Assembly: GCA_903859215.1 (NCBI GenBank) | Contig: CAIOLW010000087.1 | Coordinates: forward strand, 1 to 34,943 | Direction of reading: 5' to 3' | From: an uncultured bacterium | GTDB taxonomy: Bacteria; Krumholzibacteriota; Krumholzibacteriia; LZORAL124-64-63 | DNA: 34,943 bases | Shown: positions 16,337 to 24,955 of the stretch, one piece after another | How positions within the stretch are numbered: position 1 is the first letter of the stretch | Layout of the letters: every line of letters begins with the position of its first letter | The notes under the pieces: generated by a model | Told to the model about the DNA's origin: nothing | The model's database searches: none | What the model saw: the letters and a program-made list of their open reading frames with translations, nothing else | Program-made: the position numbers and the translations under genes

Positions 16337-17683
16337 TCAGCCGTCCAGCGCCAGCCCGTTCGAGGCGATCACGTCGCGGTAGAAACGCCCGCTGTCCTTG
16401 ATGGTGCGTTCCTGCGTGGCGAAGTCCACCTGCACCAGGCCGAACGTCTTCGCGTAGCCGCAGGCCCACTCGAAGTTGTCCAGCAGTGACCAGGCGAAGT
16501 AGCCGCGCACGTCGACGCCGTCGGCGATCGCGTCGCGGACGGCCGAGAGGTGGCCGCGGAAGTAGTCGACGCGGGGGCGGTCGGCCACGCGGCCGTCCTG
16601 GTCGGCGCGCGGGTCGGCGAACGCGGCGCCGTTTTCGGTGATGTAGACGGGCAGGTCGCCGTAGCGCGCCTTGATCCAGCCCAGCACCTCGCGCAGGCTT
16701 TCGGGCCGCACTTCCCAGCCGGTCTCGGTGTAAACCGCGCCGGGCTGTCGCACGGGCGCGGCGCCCACGGGTACGGCCGCGGCATCGGCCCGGTTGACCG
16801 AACGCGTGTAGTAGTTGAGGCCCAGGAAGTCGATGGGTTCGGTGATCAGCGCGAAATCGTCGGCCGGGAAGGTCGGCCAGTTCGCGCCGAAGATGTCGCG
16901 CATCTCGTCGGGGTAGCGGCCCTTCACCAGCGCGTCCAGGTACCAGCGGTTCATGTAGGCGTCCGCGCGCCGGGTGGCTTCCCGGTCGGCCGGGCGATCG
17001 GAGGCCGCGTCCTTGGGCTCCAGGTTCACGACGACGCCGACCTGCCCGCGCGCCTCGGCCCGCAGGCAGCGCACGGCCAGGCCGTGGCCGCGCAGCAGGT
17101 TGTGGGCGGCCAGGGGCGCCAGGGCCAGGTCGCGCTTGCCCGGCGCGTGCACGCCGAACACGTAGCCGCCGTCGACGACGACCCACGGCTCGTTCAGCGT
17201 CATCCAGTGGTCGATGCGGTCGCCCAGTCGCGCACACACGACGCGGGCGTAGTCGGCGAACCACTCCGCGCAGTCGCGGTTGGCCCAGCCGCCGCGCTCG
17301 TCCAGCGCCTGCGGCAGGTCCCAGTGGAAGAGCGTGGGCCACGGCTGGATGCCGGCGGCGAGCAGGCCGTCGACCAGGCGGTCGTAGAAGTCGAGGCCCG
17401 CCTTGTTGACCCGGCCCGTGCCTTCGGGCAGTACGCGGCTCCAGGACAGGCTGAACCGGTAGGACTGCAGGCCCAGTTCGCGCATCAGCGCGATGTCGTC
17501 GCGCCAGCGGTGGTAATGGTCGCACGCCACATCGGCGTGCTCGTTGCCGGACGTGCAGCCGGGCGTGTGCGCGAAGACGTGCCAGTTGCTCGGGCCGGCG
17601 CCGTCGGCCAGCGGCGAGCCCTCGATCTGGTAGGCCGAGGTCGCGGCGCCCCACAGGAAGCCGTCGGGGAAGGCGCCGTTCAT
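16337..17683 (-). CDS. GH1 family beta-glucosidase, cytoplasmic
   Basis: A 448-aa enzyme of normal GH1 length without a signal peptide. It begins with the GH1 start FPDGFLWGAATSAYQIEG and contains LGLQSYRFSLSWSRVLPEGTG, the acid/base Glu165 in TLNEPW, LGLNYYTR and the nucleophile Glu350 in YITENGAAF, followed by YFAWSLLDNFEWA. GH1 enzymes hydrolyse terminal beta-glucosides with retention of configuration; beta-1,2-, 1,3- and 1,4-linked disaccharides are all possible substrates. Its ATG overlaps the stop of the GH94 gene (ATGA), so the two are translationally coupled. The natural role is probably to split the disaccharide (sophorose, if the locus handles beta-1,2-glucan) and aryl glucosides left after phosphorolysis. 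Confidence 0.93.
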   Translation of the reverse strand: MNGAFPDGFLWGAATSAYQIEGSPLADGAGPSNWHVFAHTPGCTSGNEHADVACDHYHRWRDDIALMRELGLQSYRFSLSWSRVLPEGTGRVNKAGLDFYDRLVDGLLAAGIQPWPTLFHWDLPQALDERGGWANRDCAEWFADYARVVCARLGDRIDHWMTLNEPWVVVDGGYVFGVHAPGKRDLALAPLAAHNLLRGHGLAVRCLRAEARGQVGVVVNLEPKDAASDRPADREATRRADAYMNRWYLDALVKGRYPDEMRDIFGANWPTFPADDFALITEPIDFLGLNYYTRSVNRADAAAVPVGAAPVRQPGAVYTETGWEVRPESLREVLGWIKARYGDLPVYITENGAAFADPRADQDGRVADRPRVDYFRGHLSAVRDAIADGVDVRGYFAWSLLDNFEWACGYAKTFGLVQVDFATQERTIKDSGRFYRDVIASNGLALDG

Positions 17684-20600
17684 CGGGGATCTCCGCCATG
17701 GCCGAGGGTGATGTGCACGCGGTGATGCCCGCCGTCGCGCCGCAGGGGCAGGCGGGCCCGGCCGTCGCAGGGCGCCAGTTCCTGGCCGTCGACCGTCACG
17801 GCGACCACGGCGGCGCTGCAGTCGTCAGGATTCTCCACCGTGATGTCGTAACGCGTGCCGTCGCCCGGCAGGCGCCAGGTCACGGTGAAACGCGGCCAAT
17901 CGTCGGGCACGCACGGCGCGACCACCAGCAGCTGGCCGCCTTCCAGGCGCAGGCCCAGCACCGACTCGAGCGCCACGCGCTGCAGCCAGCCTGACGATCC
18001 CGTGTACCACGTCCAGCCGCCGCGGCCCACGTGCGGCTCGGCGCCGTAGACGTCGGCGGCCACCACGTAGGGCTCGACCAGGTAGCGAGCGACCTGTTCC
18101 GGGGTCGCGGCGTGCAGGATGGGGTTGATCAGGTCCAGCAGCGCGGCCGCGCGGTCGCGGCGGCCCAGTTCGGCCATCGCGCGCACGACCCAGGTGGCCG
18201 CGTGCGTGTACTGGCCGCCGTTCTCGCGGACGCCGGCCACGTAGCCGCGGATGTAGCCGGGATCGCGCGGCGTGTCGACGAAAGGCGGGGTCAGCAGGCG
18301 GACCAGCCGCTCGTCGTCGTTGATGAGCTGCTTCTCGACCTCGTCCATGGCCTGCGCGGCGCGGGCGGGCGGCGCAACCTTCGACAGCACCGACCAGGCC
18401 TGTGCCAGGGCGTCGATGCGGCATTCGCGGTTGTCGCGCGAGCCCAGCGGCGCGCCGTCGTCATAGTAGCCGCGCCGGTACCAGTCGCCGTCCCAGCCGG
18501 TGTCGTTCAGGGCGGCGGCCAGGCGGGCGCGGTGCGCGCGGTAGCGGTCGGCGCGCTCGCGATCGCCGCGCTGCTCGCACAGGGGGGCGAAGGCGTCGAT
18601 GATGCTCACCAGGAAGAAGCCCATCCACGTGCTCTCGCCGCGGCCCTCGCGCCCGACGCGGTTCATGCCGTCGTTCCAGTCGCCGGTGCCGAACAGGGGC
18701 AGGCCGTGGGCGCCCACCTTCAGCGAGCGGTCCAGCGCGCGGCAGCAGTGCTCGAAGACGCTGCCCCGCTGCCCGCTGTCCGTCACGTGGACGAAGACCT
18801 CATCCTCGCCGTCTGGCAGCAGCGGCGCGGTCACCCAGGGCGCGCTCTCGTCGAACACCGCCACATCGCCGGTCTGGGCGGCGTATTCGCAGGCGATGTA
18901 CGGCAGCCACAGCAGGTCGTCGGCGAAGCGTGTGCGGATGCCGGCTTCCAGCGGCGGGTGCCACCAGTGCAGCACGTCGCCCTCGACGAACTGGTGCCCG
19001 GCGTGCAGCACGACCTGCCGGCGGGTCAATTCGGGCCAGTACGGCAGCAGCGACAGCGAATCCTGCAGCTGGTCGCGGAAGCCGAAGGCGCCGCCCGACT
19101 GGTAGAACGCCGAGCGGCCGCGCACGCGGCACGACAGCGTCTGGTAGCCGAGCCAGCCGCCGAGCATCAGGTCGAGCGCCGGCGACGGCGTGGTGACGGA
19201 CAGGGCGCCCAGGCCTTCGCGCCAGAAGTCGCAGGCCTGCTGCCAGGCGGCTGCGCAGGCGGTGGGCGTCGCGAGGGCCGCGGCCACGGCCAGCGCGCCT
19301 GCGTCGCCCCGTTCCTGGCCCAGGAGGAAGGTGACCCCGGCGGTGCCGCCGGCCTCCAGTTCCACCACGGCCTGCAACGCGAAGCAGGCGTCCAGCCCGG
19401 CGCCGGTGCGGCCGTCGAGCGTCGGCGAAGCCAGGGCCAGCGGGTTCGCGGCGTCGCGGTCGGGGCCGAGGAACGTGGCGCGATCGCCGCTCGCGTACAC
19501 GGCCGTCACGTGCGCGTCGGGCACCACGGCGGCGAAGGCCACGTGGTCGGCGAACGCGCCTGCGGTCCGGTTGCGGGCCAGCAGGGCGCCGCTGTTCGCA
19601 TCCCGAGAGGTGACCACGAAACGGCCGCTGCCGGTCGGCTCGTCGCCGAGCACGAGCCGGCTGTAGGCGAACAGCGACAGGCGCCGGGGCGAGCCGCCCG
19701 TGTTGGTCACGCGGACACGGCTCAGGCGCACCGGCCGGTCACGGTCGACGAAGACCGTGGTCTCGATCGCAAGGTTGTCGGCCTGGCGCCGCCAGGTGGT
19801 GTAGCCGAAGCCGTGCCGCACCTCGCAGGCGCCGCCGCCGGGCACCGGGCCGCCCAGGCAGGACAGCCGGGTGCCGCTCGCGTCGTCGCGCAGGTAGAGC
19901 GCCTCGGCGGGCGGGTCCAGGACCGGGTCGTTGCTCCACGGCGTCAGGCGGTTCTCGCGGCTGTTGTCGCACCATGCCGAGCCGAACGCCGTCTCGCTGA
20001 CGATGCAGCCGAGGCGGTCGTTGGCGATCACGTTGGTCCAGGGCAGCGGCGGCAGTGCCAGCCGGCCGGCCCCGTCGGGCGACAGGCGGATGACGTACTC
20101 GCTGCCGTCGGCGCTGAAGCCGCCCAGTCCGTTGGCGAACTGCAGGACCTCGTCGCTGCTCATGACGCCGGCGGCGGCAAGGGGGGGCGGGACCGCGGGC
20201 GCCGGCATAGGCCGGGCGAAGGCAGGCAGCACCAGGGGACCGGCGACCACGAGGCGGGCCACGGTGTCGAGCAGGTCGAGCGTCACGTCGTCGAGTGTTT
20301 CGACATCGAGTCGCGTGACACCGGGCGATGTGAGGCCACCGGTTCCCGCCCGGCCGATCACCGCGAGTTGGATGGGCAGCCCCAGGTCGCGCCACATGGC
20401 GTGCATCGCGAGCAGGCGGCGGGCGGTCGCATTGTCGGTGTGTTCCTCGCGCAGGACGACAAGGGCGTCGTTGCCCGGCAGTCCCAGGCCGGCCAGGGTT
20501 GCCGGGGAACCCGACGCGCGGGCGATGACCTCGGGCGCGGCGCGCAGCGACGGGTCGCCCGCCAGGATGGCGGCGGCCAGGGCGCGCGCTTCGGCGTCGT

Positions 20601-21540
20601 CCTGCGGTTGCCAGTCGCGCCGGGCCAGGTCGGCCGCGGCAACCGACTGTGCGGCGGCGAAGGCGGCCTCGCACGCGTCGTCATCGCCGGCCAGCGCGGC
20701 CAGTTCCAGCGCCGCGCTGCGGTCGGCGCCCACGCCCAGCAGCACGAAGAAGGTCGCCTGGCCGCCGGGGGCCACGTCGGCTTCGCGCCTCAGGCTGAAC
20801 AGCGGGTCCAGCACGTTGCCGGTCGTCCCCGCCAGGAGGGCGCCCGCATCCAGCATGGCGGGCTCGTCGCGGTGGCGACCCCGGCCGCGCCAGCGCAGGC
20901 GGTCGGTTTCCCATTGCAGCGGCCCGACCGCAGTCACGCCTGCGGACGCGGACACCGCAAGCGCGTGCACGAGCACCGGCCAGTTGTCCTGCGGCGAGCG
21001 CGGTCGGCGCCGCGCCACCAGCGCGCCCAGTTCGGGCACGGCTTCGGTCTGCACGAAGAGCTTGGAAAAACCGGGGTGCGAAGCGTGGGCCAGCGGGTCG
21101 TTGAGGACCACTTCGGCCAGCGTCGTGATGTCCACGCGGCGAGGCCCGGTCCCACGGTTGGTGAACGTGACCCGGCGCAGTTCAGCCTGATGGCCCGGCA
21201 CCACGCAGAGGTCGAGCGCGACCCTCAGGTCGCCGCGGTCTTCGCTGTAACAAATGAGGCCGGGCACAGCGAACGGCCCCTCGCCCGCAGGGTCGGCCCC
21301 CACCCGGAACCGGGTCCCGCCGTCGATGCCTCCATATATAAGGAGGCCGTCGCACGTCCCGGATTCCGACCAGGTCCCTCCTGTCAGGACGAGGTTTCCG
21401 GCCCGCGAGCCGCCGGTACCATCTCCTCGCATAAAGACGGTGTAACCGTTTTCACGAGCGGGGGTTGGCGCACCCAGCAAGCTGCCATCAAAAGGGAACC
21501 CACTCCCGGCGGGGGTGGGGTGATATACAGGATTCCGCAA
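17680..21540 (-). CDS. GH94 protein resembling the C-terminal half of cyclic beta-1,2-glucan synthase (1,2-beta-oligoglucan phosphorylase-like)
   Basis: A 1286-aa cytoplasmic protein with no signal peptide or membrane helix. The N-terminal part (about 25-430) matches the first beta-sandwich region of cyclic glucan synthase (RVTFTNRGTGPRRVDITTLA, HPGFSKLFVQTE, ALVARRRPRSP). The second part (about 465-1286) is a complete GH94 unit: NGLGGFSADGSEYVI, ETAFGSAWCDNSRENRLTPW, RDQLQDSL, and GDWNDGM at 953-959 carrying the general-acid Asp. The GT84 and transmembrane half of the synthase is absent, as in 1,2-beta-oligoglucan phosphorylase (EC 2.4.1.333). That enzyme releases glucose 1-phosphate from beta-1,2-glucooligosaccharides. 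The TTG at 21540 has GGGAGG nine bases upstream. It is followed by GH1 with a four-base overlap and is divergent from LacI. The linkage preference is inferred. Confidence 0.85.
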   Translation of the reverse strand: MRNPVYHPTPAGSGFPFDGSLLGAPTPARENGYTVFMRGDGTGGSRAGNLVLTGGTWSESGTCDGLLIYGGIDGGTRFRVGADPAGEGPFAVPGLICYSEDRGDLRVALDLCVVPGHQAELRRVTFTNRGTGPRRVDITTLAEVVLNDPLAHASHPGFSKLFVQTEAVPELGALVARRRPRSPQDNWPVLVHALAVSASAGVTAVGPLQWETDRLRWRGRGRHRDEPAMLDAGALLAGTTGNVLDPLFSLRREADVAPGGQATFFVLLGVGADRSAALELAALAGDDDACEAAFAAAQSVAAADLARRDWQPQDDAEARALAAAILAGDPSLRAAPEVIARASGSPATLAGLGLPGNDALVVLREEHTDNATARRLLAMHAMWRDLGLPIQLAVIGRAGTGGLTSPGVTRLDVETLDDVTLDLLDTVARLVVAGPLVLPAFARPMPAPAVPPPLAAAGVMSSDEVLQFANGLGGFSADGSEYVIRLSPDGAGRLALPPLPWTNVIANDRLGCIVSETAFGSAWCDNSRENRLTPWSNDPVLDPPAEALYLRDDASGTRLSCLGGPVPGGGACEVRHGFGYTTWRRQADNLAIETTVFVDRDRPVRLSRVRVTNTGGSPRRLSLFAYSRLVLGDEPTGSGRFVVTSRDANSGALLARNRTAGAFADHVAFAAVVPDAHVTAVYASGDRATFLGPDRDAANPLALASPTLDGRTGAGLDACFALQAVVELEAGGTAGVTFLLGQERGDAGALAVAAALATPTACAAAWQQACDFWREGLGALSVTTPSPALDLMLGGWLGYQTLSCRVRGRSAFYQSGGAFGFRDQLQDSLSLLPYWPELTRRQVVLHAGHQFVEGDVLHWWHPPLEAGIRTRFADDLLWLPYIACEYAAQTGDVAVFDESAPWVTAPLLPDGEDEVFVHVTDSGQRGSVFEHCCRALDRSLKVGAHGLPLFGTGDWNDGMNRVGREGRGESTWMGFFLVSIIDAFAPLCEQRGDRERADRYRAHRARLAAALNDTGWDGDWYRRGYYDDGAPLGSRDNRECRIDALAQAWSVLSKVAPPARAAQAMDEVEKQLINDDERLVRLLTPPFVDTPRDPGYIRGYVAGVRENGGQYTHAATWVVRAMAELGRRDRAAALLDLINPILHAATPEQVARYLVEPYVVAADVYGAEPHVGRGGWTWYTGSSGWLQRVALESVLGLRLEGGQLLVVAPCVPDDWPRFTVTWRLPGDGTRYDITVENPDDCSAAVVAVTVDGQELAPCDGRARLPLRRDGGHHRVHITLGHGGDPR
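21441..21454. promoter_or_regulatory. LacI-type operator O2 inside the start of the GH94 gene
   Basis: TGTAACCGTTTTCA fits the LacI/GalR pattern TGNAANCGNTTNCA exactly. It differs from O1 at only two of 14 positions and lies within codons 29-34 of the GH94 gene. An internal operator is known from gal and lac. The bases also encode a segment (ENGYTV) that looks conserved, so coincidence is possible. Confidence 0.55.
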
Positions 21541-21596
21541 GCTTTGGTGCCTCCCGGCGGCGGCGGCCGGCGCGACTCAGCGCCGGGTGCCCGCGA

Positions 21597-21626
21597 ATGC
21601 TACGCTGCCGGTGACCCGTTTGTCAA
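21597..21626 (-). promoter_or_regulatory. Promoter of the GH94-GH1 operon
   Basis: On the minus strand a perfect TTGACA (21621-21626) is followed after 18 bases by TAGCAT (21597-21602). It would start transcription near 21590, giving a leader of about 50 bases before the TTG at 21540. It lies between the two operator-like sites. Confidence 0.65.
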
Positions 21627-21633
21627 AGACGGC

Positions 21634-21639
21634 TTGACA
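21634..21639 (+). promoter_or_regulatory. Candidate -35 box TTGACA facing lacI
   Basis: A perfect TTGACA on the plus strand sits back to back with the GH94 -35 box. No good -10 is seen at 16-19 bases; that position overlaps operator O1, which would fit autorepression. Confidence 0.4.
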
Positions 21640-21653
21640 GGTCGGGCCAAGTA

Positions 21654-21667
21654 TGAAACCGTTTACA
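21654..21667. promoter_or_regulatory. LacI-type operator O1 in the divergent promoter region
   Basis: TGAAACCGTTTACA matches TGNAANCGNTTNCA at every defined position and is palindromic around the central CG. It lies where the lacI -10 is expected and about 70 bases upstream of the predicted GH94 start point. Its centre is 213 bp from that of O2, about 20 helical turns, which would allow looping. Confidence 0.75.
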
Positions 21668-21759
21668 TCGGGAGCGGACGACGGAGTGTCTGCACACCAT
21701 GAGGAACCCCGCGGAAGCCGCAGGACCGGCGCGCGGGGCCATCGGCGGGAGCCATCCGC

Positions 21760-22827
21760 TTGGCCACGATTCGCGACGTCGCCCGCGCCGCCGGGGTTTC
21801 CATCGCCACCGTTTCGCGGGTCTTCAACGACCACACGCTGGTCAATCCCGAGACGGCCAGTCGCGTGCTCGAGATCGCGACCAAGCTGGACTACTGGCCC
21901 AATGGCGCCGCGCAGAGCCTGACCACCCGCCGCACGCAGACCCTGGGCGTGATGCTGCCCGAACTCTTCGGCGAATTCTATTCCGAGGTCATCCGCGGCA
22001 TCGACCGCCAGTCGCGCGCCCACGACTACCAGATCCTGCTCTCCAGTTCGCATTCCAACGGCGAAGAGGTGCTCATCGCCGGTCGCGCCATGCTCGGTCG
22101 CATCGACGGGCTCATCATGATGGCGCCGGACGAGGCGTCGATCGAGACCGTCGAGCGCGTGCGGCGCCGCGTGCCTGTCGTGCTGCTGAACCCGCGCATC
22201 GAGGTGGAGGGCTGCTGTTCGGTGGCCTTCGAGAACTTCAGCGGCGCCCGTGCCGCCGTCACGCACCTGATCGGACTCGGGCATCGTGACATTGCCATCA
22301 TCACCGGGCCCCCAGGCAACGTCGACGCGGAGGAACGCCTCCGCGGTTTTCGTCGTGCCCTGGCCGACGCGGGCATGGACCCGGACGCGGCCGCCGTCAT
22401 CCCCGGTGATTTCCGGGAATCGGCAGGCTACGAAGCCGGCGTGGCCCTCCTGGCGCGGAAGCCCCGGCCCACGGCCGTGTTCGCCGCCAACGACGGCATG
22501 GCCGTCGGTCTGCTGGCGGCCCTCGCTGCGGCCGGCAAGCGCGTTCCGCGCGATATTGCCGTCGTGGGTTTCGACGACATCGCGATGGCGGCCTACCTGA
22601 ATCCGCCGCTCACGACGGTCAGCGTCGACGCCTGCGGGCTCGGCCATCGCGCCGTGGACTTGATGATGGGCGCGATCGAGAGCGGGCCCACGGGCGGCAG
22701 CCTGAGGCAGCAGTTGCCGGCGGTGCTCGTGGTGCGGCAGTCGTGCGGTTCGGCGACTGCAGGGACCGGCCTGCTGGAGCAGACGGCCGGCAGCAGCGGG
22801 GGAACGGTGAGGCGCGGGCGGAAATAG
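21760..22827 (+). CDS. LacI-family transcriptional regulator
   Basis: A 355-aa LacI/GalR repressor. Residues 1-55 form the DNA-binding headpiece: MATIRDVARAAGVSIATVSR, then a hinge region with YWPNGAAQSL. Residues about 60-340 form the sugar-binding core typical of the family (TLGVMLPELFGEFYSEVIRG, FENFSGARAAVTHLIGLGHR, AVFAANDGMAVGLLAAL, IAVVGFDDIAMAAYLNPPLT). The TTG at 21760 gives the standard family N-terminus and follows GGGAG. The Ser-Arg recognition helix with IATVSR suits a TGNAANCGNTTNCA operator, found twice in this region. It is divergent from GH94-GH1 and reads into the CBM9 gene. It probably represses both arms and is released by an oligosaccharide from the locus; the inducer is unknown. 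Confidence 0.95.
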   Translation: MATIRDVARAAGVSIATVSRVFNDHTLVNPETASRVLEIATKLDYWPNGAAQSLTTRRTQTLGVMLPELFGEFYSEVIRGIDRQSRAHDYQILLSSSHSNGEEVLIAGRAMLGRIDGLIMMAPDEASIETVERVRRRVPVVLLNPRIEVEGCCSVAFENFSGARAAVTHLIGLGHRDIAIITGPPGNVDAEERLRGFRRALADAGMDPDAAAVIPGDFRESAGYEAGVALLARKPRPTAVFAANDGMAVGLLAALAAAGKRVPRDIAVVGFDDIAMAAYLNPPLTTVSVDACGLGHRAVDLMMGAIESGPTGGSLRQQLPAVLVVRQSCGSATAGTGLLEQTAGSSGGTVRRGRK

Positions 22828-22941
22828 TTCACGACACCGGACAGGAGCTCGGGGGGAACATTCGGATAAGCAGGATGCGACGCAGGCGGCCACTCGCTGG
22901 AAGCGGAACCGCGGAACTGACACCTTGGAGGAGGTAGCAAC

Positions 22942-24831
22942 ATGAAGAAATGGATCACGGCCCTGCTGGTAGGCGGGGTGGTTGCGGTGGCGGCGCTGCC
23001 TGCCCTGGCGCAGGCACCGCGGGCGGACGCAATCTGGGCGCGGGCGGCGCAGGCCAACATCACGCTCGACGGCGTCCTGAACGAGGCTGACTGGGCGGGC
23101 GCCCAGTCCTGGACCATCGACTACGGTGTGGATGCGGGCATCCCCGGCAGCGGTTGGAAGACCGAGGCCGGCTGGGATCCCCCGGCCAACCCGACGCACG
23201 CGGTGGTCAAGTTCCTGACCCGCGGCAACCAGCTCTACATGGGCGTCGAGGTCGCCGACAACTCGGTGGGCGGCAGCGCGTCGTTCAACCGCTTCGACGG
23301 CTTCCTGATGGGCCTGAAGGACAAGTCGTCGGGCGGCCAGCCGAAGCCCGTGCTGGAGTACCTGTACTCCTGGTGGCATGACGAGCATCTCGACCCGCAG
23401 CCGGCCGGGCAGCTGCCCGGGTTCATCGGCGCCTGGGCCGAGCTGCCCCACGGTTCGCCGCGGACCGCGGCGCAGATCGCGGCCTGGGATGCGGCCACGG
23501 TCGTTCACGGCACGTCCAACAGCGACACGACGCCCGACACGGGCTACACGGTCGAGATGCGCTTCGACCTGTCGGTCCTGGGCTACGACGTGACCCAGCC
23601 CGCCGGCGATACGGTCGAGTTCAACCTCTCGATCTACGACTGCGACGGCTTCTGGCCGATCAGTCCCGTCACTTTCAGCACGAACCGCGTGTGGTGGCAG
23701 GGACCCTGGGGCAACGACACCTGGTACAACGAAGTGCGTGTCATGGGACGCCCCGACGTGACGACGGTGTCCGGTCCGGCGCCGGCCATCGCCCCGGACC
23801 TGACCATCCCCACCATCGACGTCCTGCCGACGATGGACGGCGCGCTGACCGAGCCCGTGTGGTCGAGCGGCACCCCGTACGCCCTGAACATCCGGTGGGA
23901 CGATGCCGCCCTGCGGGCGACGTATCCCGGTGTCGGGCCGCTGCGCGCGGGCCAGTACCAGCCGAACGTGAACGGCGGCGCCGCGTTCGTGATCGACCCC
24001 GCCGACGCGACGATCAAGATGTACCACCGCGGTTCGAAGCTGTACCTGGGCTTCGACGTGCGTGACGCAGTCGTCCAGTACCATCCGGACATCAACCGCT
24101 GGGACGGCGCCATCGTCACGATCAACGATCGTGTGTTGCGCGGCCCCGACCGCACGCTGCTGGGCAAGCGCCTGTCGTTCCAGATCGCGCAGAACGGCAC
24201 CGCGCTTGCGCAGGACGACCTGCTGAGCATGGTGACCGCCGGCACCGCCCGCGTGGCGGCGCACATGAACGCCGGCACGACGGTCGACACGCTGGGCACG
24301 CAGATGGACAACGGGTACCAGGTCGAGATGGAACTGGACCTGACCGCGCTCGGCTATCCCGCCAACCTGGGCGACGGCGCCCTGTTCATGGGCATCAACC
24401 TGTTCGACGGCGACAGTTTCCAGGTCGCGTCCGACAGCTACGGTACCCGGACGTGGTGGCAGCGCGAGTGGCAGGGCACCTGCTGCCCGGCGGCGGTCTA
24501 CCTGCAGCCTTCGTACATCAGCGGCGTCGGGCCGTGGACCCCGGGCGGCGACTATGCGCGCCTGCTCGGGAGCCTGAACCCGTCACCGCGGCCGGAAGTG
24601 TCGTTCGCGATCCCGGATCGCAACCTCGTGAAGCTCGAGGTCTACGATGTGCGCGGCCGCCTGGTCGAGCGCCGTGACCTGGGCGACATGGGTGAGGGCG
24701 ACGCGAGCGTGCCCCTGTTCGCGAACGGGGAAGCGGCCGCGGGCGTGTACCTGTACCGCGTGCAGTTCATCAACCCGTCGACCGGCCAGGTGCGCGGCAC
24801 GTTGACCGGCAAGACGCTGTTGATCAAGTAG
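22942..24831 (+). CDS. Secreted protein with two CBM9-like sugar-binding domains and a C-terminal sorting domain
   Basis: A 629-aa exported protein. A signal peptide ends near residue 24 (PALAQA). Two CBM9/DOMON-like beta-sandwich domains follow at about 35-275 and 295-540. Each begins with an ITLDGVLNEADW- or LPTMDGALTEPVW-type opening and ends with a Trp-rich strand (NRVWWQGPW; TRTWWQREW). Residues about 545-629 form a FlgD-Ig/T9SS type A-like domain (KLEVYDVRGRLVERRDLG, AGVYLYRVQF) ending GKTLLIK. CBM9 modules bind reducing ends or sugars. Here they probably capture glycan at the cell surface or present it to the TonB receptor encoded next. GGAGGAGG precedes the ATG. No catalytic domain is seen. 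It lies 114 bases after lacI with no terminator, so partial co-transcription is possible. Confidence 0.85.
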   Translation: MKKWITALLVGGVVAVAALPALAQAPRADAIWARAAQANITLDGVLNEADWAGAQSWTIDYGVDAGIPGSGWKTEAGWDPPANPTHAVVKFLTRGNQLYMGVEVADNSVGGSASFNRFDGFLMGLKDKSSGGQPKPVLEYLYSWWHDEHLDPQPAGQLPGFIGAWAELPHGSPRTAAQIAAWDAATVVHGTSNSDTTPDTGYTVEMRFDLSVLGYDVTQPAGDTVEFNLSIYDCDGFWPISPVTFSTNRVWWQGPWGNDTWYNEVRVMGRPDVTTVSGPAPAIAPDLTIPTIDVLPTMDGALTEPVWSSGTPYALNIRWDDAALRATYPGVGPLRAGQYQPNVNGGAAFVIDPADATIKMYHRGSKLYLGFDVRDAVVQYHPDINRWDGAIVTINDRVLRGPDRTLLGKRLSFQIAQNGTALAQDDLLSMVTAGTARVAAHMNAGTTVDTLGTQMDNGYQVEMELDLTALGYPANLGDGALFMGINLFDGDSFQVASDSYGTRTWWQREWQGTCCPAAVYLQPSYISGVGPWTPGGDYARLLGSLNPSPRPEVSFAIPDRNLVKLEVYDVRGRLVERRDLGDMGEGDASVPLFANGEAAAGVYLYRVQFINPSTGQVRGTLTGKTLLIK

Positions 24832-24878
24832 GGACGACGAGTCTGACGAAGATCGACGAATAGAGGATCGGCGGCCGA

Positions 24879-24914
24879 CCGCCGCGCCGGGCCCCGGGGG
24901 CTCCGGCGCGGCGG
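24879..24914. repeat. Very strong 12-bp inverted repeat between the CBM9 and TonB-receptor genes
   Basis: CCGCCGCGCCGG pairs perfectly with CCGGCGCGGCGG around a 12-base GC-rich loop that can pair further. There is no T run, so it is more likely a processing, stability or attenuation element adjusting expression of the receptor relative to the binding protein than a simple terminator. Confidence 0.7.
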
Positions 24915-24955
24915 CGACACCGCCCGGGGACGGATCGACCGGAGGCGGATCACAG

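Noticed and set aside
16164-17699. The receiver-PAS frame stays open for 512 codons upstream of 16163, suggesting a giant fusion
   Set aside because: The upstream part is Arg/Pro-rich shadow of the GH1 gene. GAGGGAG and an ATG at 16163 give a normal receiver N-terminus.
18031-21702. A 1223-codon open frame on the plus strand across the GH94 gene
   Set aside because: Low-complexity Gly/Arg/Ala/Val translation with no motifs; the minus strand encodes a clear GH94 enzyme.
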